From Emcibacter sp. (GTDB taxonomy: Bacteria; Pseudomonadota; Alphaproteobacteria; Sphingomonadales; Emcibacteraceae): a stretch of DNA of 64,000 bases. Positions 17,251 to 25,828 of this stretch are shown here, one piece after another; the first letter of the stretch is position 1; each line of letters starts with the position of its first letter. The stretch spans positions 310,001 through 374,000 of the forward strand of contig JAJFIQ010000026.1 of NCBI GenBank assembly GCA_021774785.1, written 5' to 3'. The position numbers and the translations under genes were made by a program. Under the pieces are notes generated by a model. That model did no database searches. It was not told the origin of the DNA and saw only the letters and a program-made list of their open reading frames with translations.

Positions 17251-17892
17251 TTAACCTGTTCTATGTTCATTATGGACATATTTCGCCTGGGAGACAAGCC
17301 ATTCCCGCACCCCTTGATGCGCACCGCCCCCTTGCAAAAAACCCGCAACCTGCCCCGAAATATGGGCCGTTCCCATACTGGCACCACCAATACCCGCTAC
17401 CATCTGTGTCAGGCCGCGCGGGCAGCCGCCAAAATCAGCCTGTTTTGAATTAAGAAACGATATTTCCCCCACATCACAACGGGCATCCCCCGTGGCCCGA
17501 ATGACGCCGGCATAAGAAGAAGGATAAACCGGCGCCCCCTGTGCCGGAGAGGCGGCAATCAGGATAATACCCGCCTCTAGCGCACGGGCACAGGCATCTG
17601 CAAGAATACGGCGGTCATGGGCAAGACCTAGACTTAAATTGATCAGATCAACCTTTTCAGCAACCAGCCAGTCAATGGCCGCCGCCACATTTGCCGCCGT
17701 TGTCACCCCGCTAGCATCGAACACCTGTGCATTATAAAGCCGGATATTTGGGGTGTAATACAATATTATTTCACAAACCGCCGTGCCATGGCCTAACGGG
17801 TCCGAAATCGTATCAGCCGTCATTGAGGTATAGACATATTCAGCCTGTGCCGCTGACACCCCGCTATCCACCAGACCTAAGCGCAGCGTCAT
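17251..17892 (-). CDS. qhpE: Subtilisin-like serine protease for QhpC leader removal
   Basis: 213 residues with no signal peptide, so cytoplasmic and short for the S8 family, as expected for QhpE. Catalytic triad: Asp9 in GLVDSGV, His35 in DPLGHGTAV, Ser near 172 in GGASMGTAH. The usual oxyanion-hole Asn region reads AASPAQG, without an obvious Asn. QhpE removes the leader of the crosslinked gamma subunit. ATG overlaps the qhpF stop (ATGA), so it is translationally coupled to the exporter. Called from the triad, the size, and the qhpG-qhpF-qhpE order. Confidence 0.87.
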   Translation of the reverse strand: MTLRLGLVDSGVSAAQAEYVYTSMTADTISDPLGHGTAVCEIILYYTPNIRLYNAQVFDASGVTTAANVAAAIDWLVAEKVDLINLSLGLAHDRRILADACARALEAGIILIAASPAQGAPVYPSSYAGVIRATGDARCDVGEISFLNSKQADFGGCPRGLTQMVAGIGGASMGTAHISGQVAGFLQGGGAHQGVREWLVSQAKYVHNEHRTG

Positions 17893-19580
17893 GTCATTAC
17901 CTCAGTCAATATGCCTTCCCGCATGGAAAAAATCCGGTCAATGTTACCGATAGCCCCCACATGATGGCTGATGATGATGCGGGTTCGGTCGGCAAAATAC
18001 TGATCCAGCATTTCCTGAAATTCCGCCTCGGTCTCCGGGTCCACTGCCGAGGTGGCTTCATCCAGTATCAACACATATGTATCCATAAGAAGGGCGCGGG
18101 CAATAGAAAGTCGCTGTTTTTGACCACCGCTCAACTGTGCGCCCCGCTCACCAAGCGGCGTGTCATACCCGCCGGGCAATGTCTGAATGAAATCATCAAT
18201 GCGGGCCGCCTTAGCCGCCACGATTACCTGTTCCATAGTGGCGTCTTTCATGCCGTAGGTAATATTGTCGCGCACGGTACCGTGAAACAGGATTGTATTC
18301 TGATCAACCACGGCAATTATGCTGCGTAATTCTTTCAGTGACAGATCAGGATAGGCCACCCCGTCCAGCGAAATATTGCCTGAACTCGGATCAAAATGGC
18401 GATGCAACAGATTAATTAACGTAGACTTCCCCGCGCCGGACGGGCCGGTGATCAGTATCTTTTCCCCGGGCCTGATATGGAGCGATATCTGCTGCACCCC
18501 TCTGTTTTCCTCATAAAAGAAGCTCACCTGATCCAGCTTAATATCACCTTGGGCATCAGCACCAATCAGGACCGGATGGATGGGGTCTTTCACGGCAATT
18601 TTCTGATTTTTCAGTGCCTGAACCCGAACCAGACTGACCATGGCCCGCTGATAGGCCACATAAAGACCAAGGAAAGTCTGCACCGGACCCGTTGCCCGCG
18701 CCATATAGGCGGAAAAGGCAATCAGGGTGCCTATGGTCGCCGTACCCTGAGTGACAAAATACCCACCAATAATAAAGACCAAGGCCGTCGCGATACCGGT
18801 CAGCAGCCCCGGAATACCGCCTGTCACATGATTGACAATCTGTAATTTCAGCAATTCATCCAGATAGGAATGATTAAGCTTTCTCAGCCGCACACGCTCA
18901 TGGTGGGTTCCGGACATGGACTGAATGAATTTTACCGAAGTCAGGGTTTCAAAGAAAAAACTACCCACATCGGCTGATTTTTCCCGCAATTGCCGGTTGC
19001 CCTTTTCCACCCTTGGCCGCATGCGGCGCAGGAATATGACCTGCAACGGCAGCAGGGCAAAGGCAATCAAAGTCAACTGCCAACTCAGTATCAGCATAAT
19101 CGCCAGACTGCCGATCAGGGCCATGCTGCCATTGACCACCGCCAACAGACTATCCGTAGAAAAACGCTGGACCTCTGCCACATCCCCATCAAGGCGCGAG
19201 ACTATATCCCCTGTCCGCCAGGACCCGAAAAACTCTGGCGACAGTTTCATCAGGCGACCATAAACATCCTGCCGCAACCGAAATAATATACGACCCGACA
19301 AGCCCACATATAGCCAGCGGTTAAGACCGCTAACTCCGAAAACCACTATTGACATGATGACGATCAAAGCTGCAAAACGGATGACCATGTCCATATTACC
19401 TGCCATCAGGCCGTCATCAATCAATATTTTAGTGAAATAGGGTTGGGCCAGAGCAAAACCGGTCATACAGGCGGCAAGCAGCATGACCAGGCTCAAAGAC
19501 TTTATTTCTGGCCGGATAAATTTACCGATCCAGCTTAAGGCATGCTTTTTATTATTCTCATGTTTCTGTGCCTGATCCAA
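17889..19580 (-). CDS. qhpF: ABC exporter (fused permease and ATPase) for the QHNDH gamma subunit
   Basis: 563 residues. A six-helix exporter transmembrane domain (about 20-310) is fused to an ATPase with Walker A TGPSGAGKSTL, signature LSGGQKQRLSIARA, Walker B YVLILDEATSAVD and switch His ISHH. It is a half-transporter that would act as a homodimer; in QHNDH clusters it moves QhpC across the inner membrane. The start is a TTG at 19580, one base after the qhpG stop, with a weak CAGG ahead; the next in-frame ATG would cut into the first helix. The weak start may keep the exporter low relative to QhpG. Confidence 0.87.
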   Translation of the reverse strand: MDQAQKHENNKKHALSWIGKFIRPEIKSLSLVMLLAACMTGFALAQPYFTKILIDDGLMAGNMDMVIRFAALIVIMSIVVFGVSGLNRWLYVGLSGRILFRLRQDVYGRLMKLSPEFFGSWRTGDIVSRLDGDVAEVQRFSTDSLLAVVNGSMALIGSLAIMLILSWQLTLIAFALLPLQVIFLRRMRPRVEKGNRQLREKSADVGSFFFETLTSVKFIQSMSGTHHERVRLRKLNHSYLDELLKLQIVNHVTGGIPGLLTGIATALVFIIGGYFVTQGTATIGTLIAFSAYMARATGPVQTFLGLYVAYQRAMVSLVRVQALKNQKIAVKDPIHPVLIGADAQGDIKLDQVSFFYEENRGVQQISLHIRPGEKILITGPSGAGKSTLINLLHRHFDPSSGNISLDGVAYPDLSLKELRSIIAVVDQNTILFHGTVRDNITYGMKDATMEQVIVAAKAARIDDFIQTLPGGYDTPLGERGAQLSGGQKQRLSIARALLMDTYVLILDEATSAVDPETEAEFQEMLDQYFADRTRIIISHHVGAIGNIDRIFSMREGILTEVMT

Positions 19581-19581
19581 G

Positions 19582-20931
19582 TTATGCCTGCCCTATGATA
19601 TTTCTCGCCATCAGCCATTTTCGTGCCGACGCCACCTGCGCTATGGCACAGCCAAATTTTTCAGCATTATCAGCATCATCTTCTGAACCATCGTTGATGG
19701 ATTCAATCAGTCCGGCCAATGGAATACCGTCAACCTGCCACACGCCACGTGGATGATCGGCGGTAACAATAACATTTTCAAGCTCGATATAACCATCCTT
19801 GACCACGGGTTTTTGACATAGTTTCGCCGGTTTCGACAAAGGGTCCGGGTGGGATGTTCCCTCAGTATGCGGCCAATTACTGCGATCTTTCCAGAACGGT
19901 GCATCAGGCCAGCGTTGTTCAGTCTGGTAAAATTCTTTTCCCATCAGGCACCCGCCCTCAAAGGCCAGATCTATACGTTCCTGATAAAATTGTAACGCCT
20001 GTTTTCCGTTCTCTGGTTTGTGAATCAGGGTATTGATCACAGGTGCCGCCGCAAGGCCGCTACCGATAGCATAAAAAATGCCATTGCCAGACAAAGGGTC
20101 CAGGGCAAGCGAACCATCACCAACCACCAGAAAATTTACCCCGCCCACCGGCGTTACTTTTGTGGCCGCAGCCGTGCGTACGGAAACCTGATCTCCACGG
20201 GCTTTCGCATCACATAACCATTCCTCCGCCTCGGGCAGCTGTTTAATCAATTCTGAAAAATAATTTTCCAGCCCCGCCTTTGACGGTAGTTCACCCTTCT
20301 CGCTGCTGACGAATATCTGCAGGATAGCGGTGCCTTCCCCGTCGCGCAGATACCATGCCCAGCCTGCGGGGAATGAGGCAACCGATGTTATGGCAGAAAG
20401 GTCCGGCGACACGCGATAAGATTTCAACAGGGCCGATGTGGCAGGGGCGGTGATATAATCATCATCGCCCGTCATCAGCTTGCGGCCGAGGCGGGCTTCA
20501 CGGCCCCGGGCCTCCACCAGAAAACCTGTTGTTATGGTTTCTGATCCATACGAAATATGCCATCTGTCTGCATTTCGCGCTACCTTCTCAATACGCCCCT
20601 CTATGACCTGTACACCTTTGTTTCCAGCATCCCTGAGCAAAGCCTGATCAAACCGTTCGCGGTTGAGTATATATTCCCGGTTCTGTATTTGTGACATCCC
20701 ATTCCAATGGGCCTCCCGCCCCACCATAGGACCAACGCTTGCCACCGTTTCCTCAAAACCAAAAAGCCTTAAAGTGGTCAGGGGCCGTTCCGACATGCCC
20801 TCCCATGCGGGAAAGGGTCGGGGGCGCGTGATGATAACCACCTCTGCCCCAAGATCCACAAGGCCACAGGCAGTAAAAACACCCGCCGGGCCACCGCCCA
20901 TAATTACAATTGGTTCCGTTGGTAAGGTCAT
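19582..20931 (-). CDS. qhpG: FAD-dependent monooxygenase for CTQ cofactor formation
   Basis: 449 residues. The N-terminal FAD motif is IVIMGGGPAGVFTACGL (residues 8-24), the second FAD site is FLVVGDGSLALDPLSGNG, and the family is tryptophan-halogenase-like/PHBH-like flavoproteins. QhpG hydroxylates the tryptophan of crosslinked QhpC in forming CTQ. It heads the minus-strand run qhpG-qhpF-qhpE and is divergent from an Lrp gene across 203 bp. The assignment depends on the neighbouring exporter and protease; in isolation it would be only a generic flavin monooxygenase. Confidence 0.85.
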   Translation of the reverse strand: MTLPTEPIVIMGGGPAGVFTACGLVDLGAEVVIITRPRPFPAWEGMSERPLTTLRLFGFEETVASVGPMVGREAHWNGMSQIQNREYILNRERFDQALLRDAGNKGVQVIEGRIEKVARNADRWHISYGSETITTGFLVEARGREARLGRKLMTGDDDYITAPATSALLKSYRVSPDLSAITSVASFPAGWAWYLRDGEGTAILQIFVSSEKGELPSKAGLENYFSELIKQLPEAEEWLCDAKARGDQVSVRTAAATKVTPVGGVNFLVVGDGSLALDPLSGNGIFYAIGSGLAAAPVINTLIHKPENGKQALQFYQERIDLAFEGGCLMGKEFYQTEQRWPDAPFWKDRSNWPHTEGTSHPDPLSKPAKLCQKPVVKDGYIELENVIVTADHPRGVWQVDGIPLAGLIESINDGSEDDADNAEKFGCAIAQVASARKWLMARNIIGQA

Positions 20932-21134
20932 AAATATAGTGTTATCATTATATATCTCTGTTTACGACCACCTTTTCTTAACATGTGAACATAAGTCTTT
21001 TAAAAATGATCTACTATACCTAATATAATACTACAATATCCATTGACTACACTACATTTATAGATATAAAATGAACAAATGTAGCATCTAATTAACATAA
21101 GAACGAGAATTTATAAAATCATAAAAGGTCAGCC
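20932..21134. promoter_or_regulatory. Divergent promoter region qhpG / lrp-like, with inverted repeat
   Basis: A very AT-rich 203-bp gap between two divergent starts. It contains a perfect 8-bp inverted repeat CTACATTT (21052-21059) and AAATGTAG (21077-21084) separated by 17 bp, about 50 bp before the Lrp start. Related ACATAA-N4-TTATGT symmetry recurs at 21602-21617 before the ALDH7 gene. These fit Lrp-type binding sites, but no strict consensus can be claimed. Confidence 0.4.
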
Positions 21135-21569
21135 ATGCAGTTACAGGATAATGAACAGCAGCTTCTGGATTTGCTCAAAATAAACAGCCGTATGAGTGCC
21201 GCAGAACTGGGGCGGCAACTGGGACTTGCCCGCTCCACCATCCATATGATGCTGACGCGCCTTGAAGAAAAGGCTATCGATAGCTATACAGTCAAGCTGA
21301 AGAGTAATGCTTCGGAAAACCAGTCAATATGCTATGTTCTGATTACCCGCGATCCCAAAAAAGCTGAGGAAATAGAAGAAAAAATGCATAAAATTGCCGA
21401 AGTAGACAAGCTGGTCACGGTCGCCGGACTTTATGACTTCATCGCTCTGGTTCGCACGGGCGGCAATCAGCATATGGACCGGGTGTTAACCGAAATTGCC
21501 ATGATGGATGGTATTATCAAAACCGAAAGCCACATCATTTTGTCAGAAAAATTTAGCCGTGGTTTATAA
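21135..21569 (+). CDS. Lrp/AsnC-family transcriptional regulator
   Basis: 144 residues: N-terminal HTH (LLDLLKINSRMSAAELGRQL, then ARSTIHMMLTRLEEKA) and C-terminal RAM ligand domain (CYVLITRDPKKAEEIEEK, VTVAGLYDFIALVRTGG). Such regulators sense amino acids and usually control adjacent catabolic genes. It precedes the ALDH7-CoA transferase-CbiX operon by 146 bp and is divergent from qhpG. Lysine or a derivative is a likely ligand given the neighbour. A palindrome AAAAGTACTTTT covers the stop codon (21569-21580). Confidence 0.92.
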   Translation: MQLQDNEQQLLDLLKINSRMSAAELGRQLGLARSTIHMMLTRLEEKAIDSYTVKLKSNASENQSICYVLITRDPKKAEEIEEKMHKIAEVDKLVTVAGLYDFIALVRTGGNQHMDRVLTEIAMMDGIIKTESHIILSEKFSRGL

Positions 21570-21715
21570 AAAGTACTTTTAATTAGTTATTTTGTTCAAA
21601 AACATAAGAATTTATGTAGTTTTTTCTTGAAATAAAGACAGTTATATTGTTATTTGCATTAAAACTTTAAAAATGGATAATATCCTCTTAAACAGAGAAA
21701 TAAATAGGAAATATC

Positions 21716-23224
21716 ATGAATATTCAGGAAATTTTTACCCAACTGAACCTAACAGAGAGTGACCTTAACGGCGGGACATTAGACGTTCACAGCCCTCGTG
21801 ACGGCGCCCTGATAGCCAGCGTTCATATGGACAGTGCCGATATGTCGCGGGACAAGATTGCTGCGTCTCATGTTGCCTTCAAAGACTGGCGTATGGTACC
21901 CGGGCCACGCCGCGGTGAACTGGTTCGTCTGTTGGGTGAAATTTTACGTGAAAAGAAGGATGCTCTGGGATCATTGGTCGCGCTGGAATGCGGCAAGATT
22001 TATCAGGAAGGCCTGGGTGAAGTTCAGGAAATGATTGACATCTGCGACTTTGCCGTTGGGCTTAGCCGTCAATTATACGGCCTGACTATTGCCTCTGAAC
22101 GGCCCGGGCATAAGATGCGTGAATACTGGCAACCTCTTGGCCCCGTTGGTATAATTTCTGCTTTTAATTTCCCCGTAGCCGTCTGGGCATGGAATGCGGC
22201 ACTGGCTTTGGTATGCGGCGACAGTATTATATGGAAGCCATCGGAAAAAACCCCACTGACCGCCATCGCCTGTCAGAAATTATTCGATGAAGCCTGCGCC
22301 CGCTTTGGGGATGATGCCCCCGCAGGTTTAAGCCAGTTATTGATTGGTGAACGTGACATCGGCGAGCTTATGGTCGAAGACAAACGCGTACCCGTGATCA
22401 GTGCCACCGGCAGCTGTGCCATGGGTCGTATCGTCGGGCCAAAAGTGGCGGCGCGGTTTGGTCGAAGCATTCTTGAACTTGGCGGTAATAATGCCATTAT
22501 CGTCGCCCCTACGGCTGACCTTGATCTGGCGTTTCAGGGCATCCTGTTTGGTGCGGTTGGAACCTGCGGACAACGCTGTACATCGACCCGGCGGGTATTC
22601 GTTCATGCAGATGTTTATGACAAACTGGTGCCACGGCTTAAAAAATCTTATGAAGGGCTTTCCATTGGCGACCCCCTAGATCCGGCGACATTGGTTGGTC
22701 CACTGATAGATGAGATGTCCTATAACAATATGGAATCCGCGTTGGAACTGGCCAAATCAAATGGTGGGCAGATTGTTGGCGGTGGCCGCACCAACACAGA
22801 ACAGTATCCTAATGCCTATTATGTCAAACCGGCGATTGTGGAAATGACCGGACCGGATGATAATGTGCAAGAGGAAACCTTCGCACCGATTCTTTATATC
22901 TTCAAATATACCGACCTCAACCAGGCCATTGGGCGTCAAAATAATGTGCCGCAAGGGTTATCATCAGCCATCTTCACCCGCGATGTATTGGAAGCAGAGA
23001 CATTCACCTGTGAGTCCGGCAGTGACTGTGGCATTGCCAACGTCAATATCGGTACTAGCGGGGCCGAAATTGGTGGCGCATTCGGCGGTGAGAAAGAAAC
23101 CGGCGGCGGACGTGAAAGTGGTTCTGATGCATGGAAAGCCTATATGCGACGCATGACAAGTACCCTGAACTTTTCCAAGGAACTTCCCCTGGCGCAAGGC
23201 ATTAAATTCGACACGGATGATTAA
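21716..23224 (+). CDS. Aldehyde dehydrogenase, ALDH7/antiquitin type (probable aminoadipate-semialdehyde dehydrogenase)
   Basis: 502 residues. Signatures: SAFNFPVAVWAWNAALAL (cofactor loop), SILELGGNNA (Glu), GTCGQRCTSTRR (catalytic Cys), and the antiquitin-specific tail FGGEKETGGGRESGSDAWK. ALDH7 enzymes oxidise 2-aminoadipate 6-semialdehyde to 2-aminoadipate in lysine breakdown. Downstream genes overlap: a CoA-transferase begins on the last base of the stop codon (TAATG). The Lrp gene upstream agrees with amino-acid catabolism. Family is firm, the lysine role likely. Confidence 0.92.
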   Translation: MNIQEIFTQLNLTESDLNGGTLDVHSPRDGALIASVHMDSADMSRDKIAASHVAFKDWRMVPGPRRGELVRLLGEILREKKDALGSLVALECGKIYQEGLGEVQEMIDICDFAVGLSRQLYGLTIASERPGHKMREYWQPLGPVGIISAFNFPVAVWAWNAALALVCGDSIIWKPSEKTPLTAIACQKLFDEACARFGDDAPAGLSQLLIGERDIGELMVEDKRVPVISATGSCAMGRIVGPKVAARFGRSILELGGNNAIIVAPTADLDLAFQGILFGAVGTCGQRCTSTRRVFVHADVYDKLVPRLKKSYEGLSIGDPLDPATLVGPLIDEMSYNNMESALELAKSNGGQIVGGGRTNTEQYPNAYYVKPAIVEMTGPDDNVQEETFAPILYIFKYTDLNQAIGRQNNVPQGLSSAIFTRDVLEAETFTCESGSDCGIANVNIGTSGAEIGGAFGGEKETGGGRESGSDAWKAYMRRMTSTLNFSKELPLAQGIKFDTDD

Positions 23225-24360
23225 TGGCGGGGCCGCTCAGTCATATCAAACTACTGGACTTGAGCCGCGTGCTCGCTGGCCCATGGTCAACCCAGATGCT
23301 AGGCGATATGGGGGCAGAGGTCACCAAAATTGAACGACCCGGCACCGGGGATGATACCCGGAGCTGGGGCCCGCCTTTCATAACAAATGCCGATGGCAGT
23401 CTGGGTGACGCGGGATATTTCCTCTGTTCCAACCGTAATAAATCCAGCCTTCAGGTGGATATTACGAGCGCAGAGGGTCAGGCAAAAATCCGCGAACTGG
23501 TACAGGAATCCGACATTCTGGTGGAAAATTACAAGGTGGGGGGGCTGAAGCAATATGGGCTGGATTATGATAGCCTAAAAGTTTTGAACCCGGGGCTGAT
23601 CTATTGTTCCATCACCGGATTTGGTCAAACCGGTCCCTATGCTAATCGTCCAGGCTACGACTTTCTTATTCAGGCCATGAGCGGGTTGATGAGTGTTACC
23701 GGCGAAAAAGACGGCATGCCCGGTGCTGGCCCACAGAAGGTAGGTATTGCCATCTCCGACCTGATGACCGGCATGTATGCCACCGTTGGTGTCCTCGCGG
23801 CCCTTGCCCACCGTGATAAAACGGGCGAGGGTCAATATATCGACCTGTCACTGCTTGATTGCCAGATTGCCATGCAATCGAACCAGAATATGAATTACCT
23901 CATAGAAGGCACATCCCCTGTGCGTATGGGCAATGCCCATCCCAATATTGTCCCTTATCAGGTAATGGCAACCAGTGATGGCTTTCTGATACTCGCCATT
24001 GGCAATGACGGCCAGTTCACGCGGTTCTGCGCCATTGCCGGACGGGATGACCTGCGTAAAGAATATGCCACAAATGCCCTGCGCGTCCGTCATAGGCATC
24101 AACTTGTTCCTCAAATTGAAGATATTATCAAAGCCAAAACCACAGCACAATGGATCAACATACTGGAAGAATATAACGTACCCTGCGGCCCGGTGAATAC
24201 TATTGAGCAGGCCTTTCAAGACCCGCAGGTTATCCACCGCAATATGCAACAGACCATAACACGGCCTGATGGCACCTCTATCCCCGTGGTTGCCAATCCG
24301 ATCAATTTTTCCAAAACACCGGTTGAATATATTATGGCACCGCCTAAACTAGACTTATGA
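23224..24360 (+). CDS. Family III CoA-transferase (CaiB/BaiF)
   Basis: 378 residues. The N-terminus MAGPLSHIKLLDLSRVLAGPW with GDMGAEVTKIERPG is diagnostic; the catalytic aspartate region is EGQYIDLSLLDCQIAM near residue 200. Such enzymes move CoA between acids. Next to an ALDH7 gene, glutarate or another C5-C6 dicarboxylate of lysine catabolism is a reasonable substrate (as in succinyl-CoA:glutarate CoA-transferase), but substrate cannot be read from the sequence. Start overlaps the ALDH stop by one base, and the stop overlaps the next start (ATGA). Confidence 0.9.
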   Translation: MAGPLSHIKLLDLSRVLAGPWSTQMLGDMGAEVTKIERPGTGDDTRSWGPPFITNADGSLGDAGYFLCSNRNKSSLQVDITSAEGQAKIRELVQESDILVENYKVGGLKQYGLDYDSLKVLNPGLIYCSITGFGQTGPYANRPGYDFLIQAMSGLMSVTGEKDGMPGAGPQKVGIAISDLMTGMYATVGVLAALAHRDKTGEGQYIDLSLLDCQIAMQSNQNMNYLIEGTSPVRMGNAHPNIVPYQVMATSDGFLILAIGNDGQFTRFCAIAGRDDLRKEYATNALRVRHRHQLVPQIEDIIKAKTTAQWINILEEYNVPCGPVNTIEQAFQDPQVIHRNMQQTITRPDGTSIPVVANPINFSKTPVEYIMAPPKLDL

Positions 24361-25115
24361 GCTATCGTGAAACAAAACCAGCCGTCCTGCTATGCGGTCA
24401 TGGCAGCCGAAAGGCTGAGGCGGCCACAGAGTTCCAATGTCTAGTGGAAAAGATTCAGAAAAAGCTTGCGCCCCAGCCTGTCTCAGGTGCCTTTCTGCAA
24501 TTTAACCAACCCACCATTCCAGAGGGCTTACAGGCTGTTTATGATCAGGGCATCCGTGAGATCATTGTCCAGCCCATAACGCTTTATAACGCCAAACATA
24601 CCAAGATTGACATCCCGGATATATTGGCAGAATTCACACAAGCTCACCCCGACGTATGCTTGCATTATGGCGCGTCACTGGGTCTAAGTCCGCTTACCCT
24701 TGATGCTGCCGTCTTTTCCATACAGTCCGTCATGCCGGACGTGGACCTGGAAGACTGTAAATTATTATTGGTAGGGCGCGGATCAAAGGACCGGATGGTA
24801 TCTGATCAGAGTATAAACCTGTGTCGAAAGCTGCACGACTGGATGGACTTCGGCGATAGCAGATATTGTTATCCCGCTGAAAGTTCCCCATTACTGGAAA
24901 ATGCCCTGACCCAAGCGGCTCAGTCCCATTACCCCCATATCATCGTGCTGCCTTTTCTGTTATTTTCTGGACGTCTGCTGGCAGATATTTACGCTAAAAT
25001 TGATGCCGCCATTGAGAAATACCCCACCTTTACATTTTATAAGGCCCCCCACCTTGGCCCACAAGATGATATCGTCGATGCGCTCATTCAGAAAATAAAT
25101 CTGGCCCTTAAGTAA
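24357..25115 (+). CDS. CbiX/SirB-like chelatase family protein
   Basis: 252 residues built of two CbiX-like halves. The first starts AVLLCGHGSRKAEAATEF with the conserved His at GHGSR and PITLYNAKH; the second is LLLVGRGSKDRMVSD and IIVLPFLLFSGRL. The family inserts Co2+ or Fe2+ into sirohydrochlorin-type tetrapyrroles or carries related metals. No other cobalamin or siroheme gene is near. It is translationally coupled to the CoA-transferase (ATGA) and its last 8 bp overlap the convergent hutC gene. A metal-chelating gene in a lysine catabolism operon is unusual; it may serve a B12-dependent step. Confidence 0.83.
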   Translation: MSYRETKPAVLLCGHGSRKAEAATEFQCLVEKIQKKLAPQPVSGAFLQFNQPTIPEGLQAVYDQGIREIIVQPITLYNAKHTKIDIPDILAEFTQAHPDVCLHYGASLGLSPLTLDAAVFSIQSVMPDVDLEDCKLLLVGRGSKDRMVSDQSINLCRKLHDWMDFGDSRYCYPAESSPLLENALTQAAQSHYPHIIVLPFLLFSGRLLADIYAKIDAAIEKYPTFTFYKAPHLGPQDDIVDALIQKINLALK

Positions 25116-25821
25116 ACTGGTCTTTCAGACTATAGCGTGAGCCCGGATGATAGAGCTGAACATAAGTTGCAACCTGTTCTTTCACCCATGTACGGCGTTC
25201 CAGCAACAGGCAAGGCTCACTTTCTTTTAAGGTCAGAGCCTCACGGACTGTATTTTTAGGGGTTATCGCGGATACCACATGTTCTGCCCGTTGCATGGGC
25301 GCCTCAGCCATCAGATATTCATAAGGCGAAACTATTGTCAGATCCACCGAGCCAAAATCTGGAAATACGTTCGGATTGACATATCTGTTTTCCAACTGAA
25401 TCGGCATATATTGTTCGAAGTGGAGAATCTGGCAATGAAAAACTGATGCTGCGGTCGGCAATGACATGCGTGACAATATATCCGTCTTTACCGCAGTATA
25501 ATCATGGATCATGATCTCCCTTGAATAATGATGACCACGGGCGCGGATTTCATCGGCAATATCATGAACCTCCAGCAGATGACTTTGGGCCTTGGGTTCG
25601 GCAACAAATGTTCCAATACCGGCCAGACGAACCAGATAACCGTCATCGGTCAATTCCCGTACCGCCCTGTTGACGGTCATTCTGGAAATGCCAAACATTT
25701 TGACCAGTTGATTTTCAGACGAAATTTTCTCATGCGGTTTCAGATCACCGGATTCTATCTGGGCCATGATGTGGTTCTTGACCTTTTTATAAAGGGGAAC
25801 GGCTATGGTCGATTGGTTCAT
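25108..25821 (-). CDS. hutC: GntR-family repressor, HutC type
   Basis: 237 residues. An N-terminal GntR winged helix (PLYKKVKNHIMAQIESGDL; GISRMTVNRAVRELTDDGYLVR) precedes a UTRA ligand domain (ECHxLxx-like LLERRTWVKEQVATYVQLYHPGSRY). HutC binds urocanate and represses histidine utilisation. It follows hutF on the same strand by 7 bp, which fixes the subtype. hutH, hutU, hutI and hutG are not in the window. Confidence 0.9.
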   Translation of the reverse strand: MNQSTIAVPLYKKVKNHIMAQIESGDLKPHEKISSENQLVKMFGISRMTVNRAVRELTDDGYLVRLAGIGTFVAEPKAQSHLLEVHDIADEIRARGHHYSREIMIHDYTAVKTDILSRMSLPTAASVFHCQILHFEQYMPIQLENRYVNPNVFPDFGSVDLTIVSPYEYLMAEAPMQRAEHVVSAITPKNTVREALTLKESEPCLLLERRTWVKEQVATYVQLYHPGSRYSLKDQFT

Positions 25822-25828
25822 GATAATC

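Noticed and set aside
20932-21134. Radical SAM gene or fragment (qhpD) in the gap beside qhpG
   Set aside because: The gap is only 203 bp and AT-rich, and no CxxxCxxC motif can be read in any frame there.
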